Source: Chloroflexota bacterium
Lineage (GTDB): Bacteria > Chloroflexota > Anaerolineae > Anaerolineales > UBA11657
DNA: 23,220 bases
Direction of reading: 5' to 3'
Assembly (NCBI GenBank): GCA_003670425.1
Contig: QWRL01000015.1
Span: forward strand, 1 to 23,220
Below are positions 6,039 to 13,575 of the stretch, piece after piece. Within the stretch, counting starts at the first letter, position 1. Each line of letters opens with the position of its first letter. A program made the position numbers and the translations under genes. The notes under the pieces are model-generated. The model was not told where the DNA came from and ran no database searches. It was given only the letters and a program-made list of their open reading frames with translations.

Positions 6039-9000
6039 AACAGAAGAGCTGGCTGCCAGCGCTCTGTGCCATCGGCGCTGCGGGCCTGCTGGCAGCCAGC
6101 GTTGCGCTGCTGGTGCAGGATGCGCGCGGTATGCGCGGACGCCGCAGCCCTGCCGGCTTGGCGCAGCGCCCGGCCAATCTGGCGGGCATAAATGTTGCGC
6201 TGCTGGGCGCGGCGCCGGCAGCGCAGCAGGCAGCGCTGCGTGATATTGCGGGCATTGGCTTTGGCTGGGTGCGCCAGGAATTTGATTGGGAGGCGCTGCC
6301 CGCCAACGGCAGCGGCGCGGACTGGCCGGCGGCCGCAGCGCTGCTGCAAAATGCGCACGCGCAGGGCCTGCGGGTGATTGCAGTGCTGAGCGGCGCCCGG
6401 CCGCCAGCCGATGCGCAGCAGTTTGCAAGAGTTGCGGCTGCGTTTGCAGCACGCTTCAGCCAGCAAGGTGATGCCTATGAAATTTGGGATGAAACCAACC
6501 TGCGCGCGGGGTGGGGGGCGCAGCCCGCCTCCGCCGCGGACCTGCAGCCGCCGCCGGCCGCGGACCCGGCGCTGCTCCCAGCCCAGCCGGGTGCCACGGT
6601 CTTGCTGGGCAGCCTTTCCCCTTCAATTGATTCCGGCCCGGACAACATCAGTGATTTGCTTTTCCTGCGCCAGCTTTATGCGGCGGGTGCTGCGCCTTTT
6701 TTTGATGCCGCAAGCGGCAAGCCGTACGGTTTTGCAGCGGATGCGCAAGCGCTGCGGGTGGAGGCGGGCGCCTTTAACTTTTCGCGCTTCATACTATTGC
6801 GGGAAGAAATGGAGCGCGCTGGTGACGGCCGCAAGCAGCTTTGGGCGGGCAACTTTGGCTGGTACGTGCAGCCCGCAAGTGGTGCGGTGAGCACTGTCTG
6901 GGGCGCGGTCTCACCTGCGCACCAGGCGGCCAGCACTGCCGCAGCGTTTGTGCGGGCGCGGCAGGAGTGGCCGTGGGCCGGTGTAATGGCGCTGGAAAAT
7001 TGGCAGCCGGCCGGCCCGGCAGCCACTGATCCGCGCTGGGGGTTTGCGTTGCGCGGCGCCGACGGCAGCGATAGCGCGGCGGTGGCTGCGCTGCGCAAGA
7101 TTCTCCCAGCGGCTGCGGCCGCGCCGGGCGAACAGGCAGCAGTTAATCCATTTGCCACATACACTGGCGCGTGGAAGTTTTCCGCGCTGGGCGCAGATAT
7201 TCCGGCGCAAGGCCCGGCCAGCGTGGAGTTTGTTTTTGATGGCACGGAGCTTGCGCTGCGGGCGCGACGCGCGAACTACCGCGCTTACATTTTTGCAACG
7301 GTGGACGGGGTGCCGGCGAATGCGCTGCCGGTTGCGGCGGACGGGCGTGCGTATGCAGTGCTGACGGCACCGGACCTGCAGCCGCAAGTGGAGCAGATAA
7401 CACTGGCGCGCGGCCTTGCGCCCGGGCGGCATGTGGCGCGGCTGGTGGCAGAGCGCGGGTGGGACCAGTGGGCGATTGCGGGCTTTGCTGTGGCGGACGT
7501 GCCGGCGGCGCATGCCACGCGCACCACCGCAGCGGCTGTGTGCGCTGCACTGGCGGCACTGCTTGCCGGCGCTGCAGGCTGGAGCCTGCGCGGCAGTGTG
7601 CGCCCGGCTGCACTCGCGCATGCTGCAGCGCGCTTGGCTGCGCGTGCCAGTGCGCCGTTGACGGCCGCAACAGCTGCAATTTTTTGGCTTTCTGCTGCGC
7701 AAGCGTGGGGCCAGCCGCTAACGCAGCTGATTGGCGCGCGCACAGAAACACTGCCGGTGCTGCTGACCGTGGTGAGTGCCGGGCTGTTTTATTTTTCGCC
7801 GTGGCTGCTGCTCAGCGTGTTGAGCGCTGCAGCCATGTTTGGGCTGCTGGCCGTGCGTCCCGCAGCAGCTGCGGCGCTGGTGGCATTTGCCGCGCCGTTC
7901 TATCTGCTGCCGCGCCCGATGTTTGAGCGCATGTTTTCGGCGGTGGAGGTGTTCACGCTGCTGGGGGCGGGCGCGGCGCTGCTGCACGCTTTGGTGCTGG
8001 CGGGCAGCGCCAAAGTGCGTCGCCCGCAGCTGACGCTGCTGGACGGGGCGGTGCTGGCGTTTGCAGCGCTCAGCACGGCCTCCATCTTTTTTGCAGCGCA
8101 GCGCGCAGTGGCTGTCACCGAGCTGCGCACCACGGTGCTGGAGCCGGTGCTGCTCTATCTGTTGTTGCGCTTCATCCCCATGGCGGAGCGCGAGCGCTGG
8201 CTGGTGGTGGATGCGTTTATGGCGGGGGCGCTGCTCGTGGCGCTGGTGGGGCTGGGGCAGTATGCCAGCGGCACCAACCTGATCACAGCGGAAGATGGCG
8301 TGCTGCGCCTGCGCAGTGTGTATGGCTCGCCTAATAATGTGGGCCTGTACCTGGGGCGGGCGCTGCCGGTGGCGCTGGCGCCGGCGCTGCCGGGCGCGCG
8401 TGGCCCGCGCGGCCGCCTGTACGCCGCAGCCGTAGTGCCGCTGGCTGCTGCCTTGTGGCTTAGTTTCTCGCGCGGTGCGCTGCTATTGGGTGTGCCGGCT
8501 GCATTGGCGGTGGTGCTTTTGTTTTGGGGCGGCCGGCGGGCCGGGCGGCTGCTGGCTGCGGCCGCTGCCGGCGGCTTGCTGGTGCTGCTGCTTGTTGCCG
8601 GGCGCAGTGCGCGCTTTGCACGCCTTGCAGATTACACTGCGGGGCCGGTGTTCTTTCGATTGCAGCTGTGGCGCAGTGCGCTGACAATGGTGCGCGATGC
8701 GCCGCTGACCGGCGTTGGCTTGGACAACTTTCTATATGCGTATCGCGGCCGCTACATTGCGCCGGCTGCGTGGCAGGAGCCGAACCTTTCGCATGCGCAC
8801 AACTGGCTGCTGGATTTTGCAACGCGGCTGGGCCTGCCCGGCCTGCTGCTGGCGGCTGCACTGCTGGCCGGCTTTTGGCAGCAAGCGCGGCGCGCGCTGG
8901 GTGGCCTGCGCGACCCCGCAGCGCGTGCGCTGGCAGTGGGCCTTTGCGCCGCAATGGTGAATGTGCTCGCACACGGTTTGGTCGATGCATCGTATTGGTT

Positions 9001-9118
9001 TGTGGACCTGGCATTTGCATTTATGCTTATCTGCGGATTGATGGCGCAGCTGGGGCACATGGTAAACTCGCCCGCAGCAGCAGTGCAAGCTACAGCAGCA
9101 AGTTCGCGCAGCGGCTGA
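6035..9118 (+). CDS. fusion of a glycosidase-like domain, a beta-sandwich domain and an O-antigen-ligase-like membrane domain
   Basis: The 1027-residue product starts at GTG 6035, which shares bases with the previous stop (GTGA); GTG 6026, in frame, is the alternative. An N-terminal membrane helix (about 8-28) is followed by a TIM-barrel glycosidase-like domain (about 45-370) with GWVRQEFDW and EIWDETN, the position of the usual acid/base Glu. At the expected nucleophile site (LW.TE.GW in relatives) it reads LWAGNFGW, with Asn for Glu, so this domain may be inactive. About 375-490 is an exported beta-sandwich (RAYIFATVDG, ERGWDQWAI). From about 495 on there are at least ten hydrophobic segments with Wzy/WaaL marks: PNNVGLYLGRALP, SFSRGALLLG, GVGLDNFLYAYR and the HAHNWLLD loop. 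It probably transfers or polymerises lipid-linked glycan outside the membrane. The UDP-xylose synthase gene starts 8 bases later. Confidence 0.85.
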   Translation: MKQKSWLPALCAIGAAGLLAASVALLVQDARGMRGRRSPAGLAQRPANLAGINVALLGAAPAAQQAALRDIAGIGFGWVRQEFDWEALPANGSGADWPAAAALLQNAHAQGLRVIAVLSGARPPADAQQFARVAAAFAARFSQQGDAYEIWDETNLRAGWGAQPASAADLQPPPAADPALLPAQPGATVLLGSLSPSIDSGPDNISDLLFLRQLYAAGAAPFFDAASGKPYGFAADAQALRVEAGAFNFSRFILLREEMERAGDGRKQLWAGNFGWYVQPASGAVSTVWGAVSPAHQAASTAAAFVRARQEWPWAGVMALENWQPAGPAATDPRWGFALRGADGSDSAAVAALRKILPAAAAAPGEQAAVNPFATYTGAWKFSALGADIPAQGPASVEFVFDGTELALRARRANYRAYIFATVDGVPANALPVAADGRAYAVLTAPDLQPQVEQITLARGLAPGRHVARLVAERGWDQWAIAGFAVADVPAAHATRTTAAAVCAALAALLAGAAGWSLRGSVRPAALAHAAARLAARASAPLTAATAAIFWLSAAQAWGQPLTQLIGARTETLPVLLTVVSAGLFYFSPWLLLSVLSAAAMFGLLAVRPAAAAALVAFAAPFYLLPRPMFERMFSAVEVFTLLGAGAALLHALVLAGSAKVRRPQLTLLDGAVLAFAALSTASIFFAAQRAVAVTELRTTVLEPVLLYLLLRFIPMAERERWLVVDAFMAGALLVALVGLGQYASGTNLITAEDGVLRLRSVYGSPNNVGLYLGRALPVALAPALPGARGPRGRLYAAAVVPLAAALWLSFSRGALLLGVPAALAVVLLFWGGRRAGRLLAAAAAGGLLVLLLVAGRSARFARLADYTAGPVFFRLQLWRSALTMVRDAPLTGVGLDNFLYAYRGRYIAPAAWQEPNLSHAHNWLLDFATRLGLPGLLLAAALLAGFWQQARRALGGLRDPAARALAVGLCAAMVNVLAHGLVDASYWFVDLAFAFMLICGLMAQLGHMVNSPAAAVQATAASSRSG

Positions 9119-9125
9119 TTTCTTG

Positions 9126-10091
<966 letters not shown>

Positions 10092-10108
10092 GCCGGCCGG
10101 TAGCCAGA

Positions 10109-10127
10109 GCGCCCGCAGTGCGGGCGC
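10109..10127. other. perfect GC hairpin between the UDP-xylose synthase gene and mreC
   Basis: GCGCCCGC (10109-10116) and GCGGGCGC (10120-10127) form an eight-pair stem with a three-base loop, 25 bases before the mreC ATG. No T-run follows on either strand, so it is not a standard intrinsic terminator. It could be an RNA structure limiting readthrough or ribosome access to mreC. Confidence 0.4.
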
Positions 10128-10151
10128 GGCTGATTGCGCTGCGCGCCAGCA

Positions 10152-11009
10152 ATGCGGCGTTTCTCCTTCCTCGGACGGTTTTCACTGGGCTTGCTGCTGC
10201 TGGCGGCTGCGGTGCTGCTGCTGGCGCTCGGCCAGCGCGCCGGTGCCGGCGGCCTGCGCACTGCACTGTCCCGCGTGCTCACACCGCTGCAGCAATTTGT
10301 GGCACAGCAGACGCTGCCGCTGCGCCAGCCGCGCAGCAGTGGCGCGCCCGCGCCGGTTCTGACGCAAGTGGCGGAGCTGCAGGCGCGCGTCAGCAGCCTG
10401 CAAGGCGAGGTAACGCGCCTGCGCGAATCTGAAAACCAGCGCGTGTTGCTGGCGCAGCTGCTCAAGCTGGCGCGCGCCAATCCGGAGTACCGCTATCTGG
10501 CGGCGCAGGTGATCGGGCGGGATGTGAGCCCCTATCTCCAATTTGTGCTGGTGGACCGCGGCCGCACCGATGGCTTGCTGCCCGACATGCCCGTGCTGGC
10601 GGCCGATGGCCTGGTTGGCATTGTCACCGAGGCGACGGCGTCTGCGGCCAAGGTGCTGCTGATCACGGATCCAAGCCTGGTGGTGAATGTGCGTGTGCAG
10701 CGCTTGCGCGTGGAGGGCCAGCTGCGCGGCAGCGGACCCGGCTTGCTGCGCCTGAACTTTGTGCCGCTGCAGGCGCAGCTGGCAGCCGGGGACCAGCTGG
10801 TTACCTCCGGCATTGGCGGCCGCTTTCCACCGGACCTGCAGGTGGGCACCATCACTTCTGTACTGCGGCGTGACTACGATGTGTTTCAGGAGGCCGATGT
10901 GCAATCGGCGATAAACTTCGCAAACTTGGAGCTGGTGCTGATCATTACCAACTTTGTGCCGCAGGATTTGGCGCCCTTGCTGGCGACGCCGGTGCCGGCA
11001 GCGCCATGA
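10152..11009 (+). CDS. mreC: rod shape-determining protein MreC
   Basis: MreC is an elongasome scaffold outside the membrane that connects MreB and MreD with PBP2. The 285-residue product has one N-terminal membrane helix (about 9-28) after a positively charged start (MRRFSFLGRF). A coiled coil (about 70-100, ELQARVSSLQGEVTRLRESENQ) leads into the paired beta-barrel domains: 'VIGRDVSPYLQFVLVDRGRTDGL..DMPVLAADGLVGIV' and later 'GDQLVTSGIGGRFPPDLQVGTI', which are conserved MreC motifs. ATG 10152 puts the charged start just before the helix; a TTG at 10134 would add six residues and is less likely. No mreB precedes it; the gene upstream makes a sugar-nucleotide enzyme. It ends in an ATGA overlap with mreD, so the two are translationally coupled. 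Confidence 0.95.
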   Translation: MRRFSFLGRFSLGLLLLAAAVLLLALGQRAGAGGLRTALSRVLTPLQQFVAQQTLPLRQPRSSGAPAPVLTQVAELQARVSSLQGEVTRLRESENQRVLLAQLLKLARANPEYRYLAAQVIGRDVSPYLQFVLVDRGRTDGLLPDMPVLAADGLVGIVTEATASAAKVLLITDPSLVVNVRVQRLRVEGQLRGSGPGLLRLNFVPLQAQLAAGDQLVTSGIGGRFPPDLQVGTITSVLRRDYDVFQEADVQSAINFANLELVLIITNFVPQDLAPLLATPVPAAP

Positions 11010-11509
11010 CGCCGTTGCTGCTGGGCATCGGATTGCTGCCACTGGCGGCGCTGCTGCAAAGCAGCGTGCTGCCGCAGCTGCCCTTTCCGGCGCTGCGCCC
11101 GGACTTGATGCTGGTGATTGTGCTGGCTTGGAATCTTGCGCGCAGCCGGACGGATGGGCTGCTGTGGGCGTTTGCCGGCGGCTTGATGCTGGATACTTTT
11201 TCTGCCGGGCCGTTTGGGGCTCTGCTGCTTGCTTTGTTTGTGGTGTGCCTGGCGGCCAACTTTATTGGCACACCGCTGTGGGATGCAAACCCGCTGCTGC
11301 CGCTGCTGGGCACGGTGGCGGGCGTGGCCCTGTATCACGCCATCTATTTGGGTGTGCTGCTGTTATGGGGCTGGCAGCTGGACTGGCGCAGTGCAGCCAG
11401 CAGTGTGGTGCTGCCCGCCGTGTTTTTGGATACAACCTTGATGCTGCTTGCGTATCCGCTGGCGCGCCGCATTGCGCGCCGCATCGCTGCGCCGCAGGTT
11501 TCACTTTAG
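11006..11509 (+). CDS. mreD: rod shape-determining membrane protein MreD
   Basis: MreD is an integral membrane partner of MreC and MreB in the elongasome. The 167 residues are almost all hydrophobic, with about five helices, and carry the family pattern: an early 'LQSSVLP.LP....RPDLMLVIVLAWNLARS...GLLWAFAGGLMLD..SAGPFGA' (about 18-75). Its ATG (11006) overlaps the mreC stop as ATGA. The mrdA start follows nine bases after the stop. Length fits the family (about 160-180). It is inferred from both sequence and position between mreC and the PBP2 gene; MreD is poorly conserved, so position adds real weight. Confidence 0.9.
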   Translation: MTPLLLGIGLLPLAALLQSSVLPQLPFPALRPDLMLVIVLAWNLARSRTDGLLWAFAGGLMLDTFSAGPFGALLLALFVVCLAANFIGTPLWDANPLLPLLGTVAGVALYHAIYLGVLLLWGWQLDWRSAASSVVLPAVFLDTTLMLLAYPLARRIARRIAAPQVSL

Positions 11510-11518
11510 GCTACTGCA

Positions 11519-13546
11519 GTGCAGAATACTTCCGCCAGCATCGCCCCCGATCGCATCTGGAGTTTTTATGTTGTGATTGCGCTGGCGCTGCTGGGCGCAG
11601 CGTATCAGCTGGTGCGGCTGCAGGTCACGGGGTTTGATGCGTATACAGTGCGTGCCATCGACAACCGCCAGCAGCGCCTTACGCTGCCGGCGCCGCGCGG
11701 CGTGGTGTATGACCGCAACGGCGTGCTGCTGGCACAAAATGTTCCAGCCATCAGCGTGTTGATTACGCCGGCGTTGTTGCCGGAAGATTCCGGCCGCCTC
11801 GCAGAGCTCTATGCACGCTTGTCCGAGTTAACGGGTGTGCCCGTCTCCACCCCGCCGCTGGATGCGGGAAACGCAACCGGCAACCGCATCGGAGATGACT
11901 CGCCGTCGCCGGGCATTCAAGAGCTGGTGTTTTTGCAGGAGACGAATGCGCCGTACCGGCCGGTGGTAATTGCGCCGGATATTTCGCGCGAGCAGGCGCT
12001 GGTGCTGGGTGCGGAGCTGCGCACTATGCCGGGTGTGCAGCTGGAGGTGCGCGCGCTGCGCGACTATCCCACTGGTGCACTGACCGCGCATGTGGTGGGC
12101 TACATGGGCCCGATCACAGAAGACCAGTCTGACTTTTATGTGAACCTTGGCTTTGATCCGGCGCGCGACCGCATTGGTTATGCCGGCATCGAGAACCGCA
12201 TGCAGGACGTGATGGCCGGCCGCAATGGCTACAAAGAAGTGGAGGTGGATGTGGCCGGCCGCGAGCTGCGCACGCTGGGCGAGGGGCAGGCGCCGGTGCC
12301 CGGCCAGAGCGTGGTGCTGACGATTGATGTGCGCCTGCAGGCAGCCGCAGCGGCGGCCCTTGCCAACCGCATGAAAATTGAAAATCAGATTGCGCAGGCG
12401 GACACCAACCCGCTGCGCCCGCCGCAGCCCGTAACCAACGGCGTGGCAATTGCCATCAATCCGCAAACCGGCGAGGTGCTGGCAATGGTCTCCTTGCCCA
12501 CTTATGACAACACCATGTTTTCGCGTTTCATTCCCGCCACCTACTACCAGGAAATGGCGGACCACCCGTACAAGCCGCTTTTCAACAACGCCATCAGCGG
12601 TGAGTACCCGCCGGGCTCTGTGTTCAAGGTGGCCGTGGCGGCGGGTGCGCTGCAGGAGGGCGTGGTCACGGCAGAGCAGGAGATTTTTGATCCCGGTGAA
12701 ATCATCATCACCAACCGCTACTTTCCCAACGACCCCGGCAAGACGCGGCGCGTGGTTTGCTACAACCGCGCCGGCCATGGGGATGTGAACTTTATTACCG
12801 GCATTGCCGTATCGTGTGATGTTTACTTTTATGCTTTGGGCGGCGGATATGAAGCCGGCGGGGTGAAGGACGGCGGCTTGGGCATAGACCGCGTGCACAA
12901 ATATGCAACCATGCTGGGCTTCGACCAGCTGACGGGCATCGAGCTGCCCGGCGAGCGCAAGGGCCTGATACCCACGCGCGATTGGAAGCGCCTCAACATC
13001 GGCGAAAACTGGTCGACGGGCGACACCTACATTGCATCGATCGGGCAGGGCTACGTGTTGTCCACGCCGCTGCAGGTGTTGATGGCTCACACGCCGTTCA
13101 TTAACCGCGATGGCTTCGTGCGCAAGCCCACGCTCATCCGCGAAGTGCGCGATGGCGAGGGCAATGTACTGCGTACAGCCAGCGTCCAAAATCATTCGCA
13201 GACGGCGCTCACACCGTACGTAATTGACCAGGTAAGCCTTGGCCTGCGCCAGGTGATGATTGATGGCACGGGCAAGAAGCTTGGCGTGGAAGGCATTAAT
13301 CTTGCGGGCAAGTCTGGCACCGCGGAATATTGCGACAATGTGGCGCAGGCTGCGGACCGCTGCCAGTTCGGCGCCTGGCCGGCGCATTCCTGGATGGTGG
13401 TCTACGCGCCCTATGAAAAACCGGAGATCGCAGTGGTGGTGTTTGTGTACAGTGGCGAGGAAGGCTCCACGGTGGCCGGACCCGTGGCACAAGAAATTAT
13501 TGATGCCTATTTTGTGCTGAAGGGTATGTCCCCCGCGGCCGGCTGA
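11519..13546 (+). CDS. mrdA: penicillin-binding protein 2 (elongation-specific transpeptidase)
   Basis: Class B penicillin-binding protein that crosslinks peptidoglycan during side-wall growth, working with the glycosyltransferase RodA. The 675 residues have one N-terminal membrane helix (about 15-35) and a pedestal domain starting 'PAPRGVVYDRNGVLLAQN' (about 57-74). The transpeptidase domain has all three motifs: SVFK (Ser367 nucleophile, Lys370), SCD (432-434, in place of the usual SxN) and KSGT (598-601). A Cys-containing stretch near 'YCDN...DRCQ' after KSGT is typical of some lineages. The start is GTG 11519; there is no nearby ATG that keeps the membrane helix. It follows mreD by nine bases in the same operon, and its partner rodA lies 5 kb downstream after the min genes. 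Confidence 0.96.
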   Translation: MQNTSASIAPDRIWSFYVVIALALLGAAYQLVRLQVTGFDAYTVRAIDNRQQRLTLPAPRGVVYDRNGVLLAQNVPAISVLITPALLPEDSGRLAELYARLSELTGVPVSTPPLDAGNATGNRIGDDSPSPGIQELVFLQETNAPYRPVVIAPDISREQALVLGAELRTMPGVQLEVRALRDYPTGALTAHVVGYMGPITEDQSDFYVNLGFDPARDRIGYAGIENRMQDVMAGRNGYKEVEVDVAGRELRTLGEGQAPVPGQSVVLTIDVRLQAAAAAALANRMKIENQIAQADTNPLRPPQPVTNGVAIAINPQTGEVLAMVSLPTYDNTMFSRFIPATYYQEMADHPYKPLFNNAISGEYPPGSVFKVAVAAGALQEGVVTAEQEIFDPGEIIITNRYFPNDPGKTRRVVCYNRAGHGDVNFITGIAVSCDVYFYALGGGYEAGGVKDGGLGIDRVHKYATMLGFDQLTGIELPGERKGLIPTRDWKRLNIGENWSTGDTYIASIGQGYVLSTPLQVLMAHTPFINRDGFVRKPTLIREVRDGEGNVLRTASVQNHSQTALTPYVIDQVSLGLRQVMIDGTGKKLGVEGINLAGKSGTAEYCDNVAQAADRCQFGAWPAHSWMVVYAPYEKPEIAVVVFVYSGEEGSTVAGPVAQEIIDAYFVLKGMSPAAG

Positions 13547-13555
13547 TCCGGCACG

Positions 13556-13572
13556 CGCTGCGCGGCGCAGCG
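13556..13572. repeat. short perfect palindrome, copy 1 (GCTGCGCNGCGCAGC core)
   Basis: CGCTGCGC-G-GCGCAGCG lies between the mrdA stop and the ATG at 13576, ending three bases before that ATG, so in RNA it would fold over the initiation region. The same 15-base core occurs just after the aminotransferase stop (22767-22783). Confidence 0.5.
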
Positions 13573-13575
13573 ACC

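Noticed and set aside
6035..9118. Possibility that the ligase-like fusion is two genes joined by an assembly error
   Set aside because: The frame is continuous for over 1000 codons and the beta-sandwich to membrane junction has ordinary composition. A fused architecture is a simpler reading, though only relatives could settle it.
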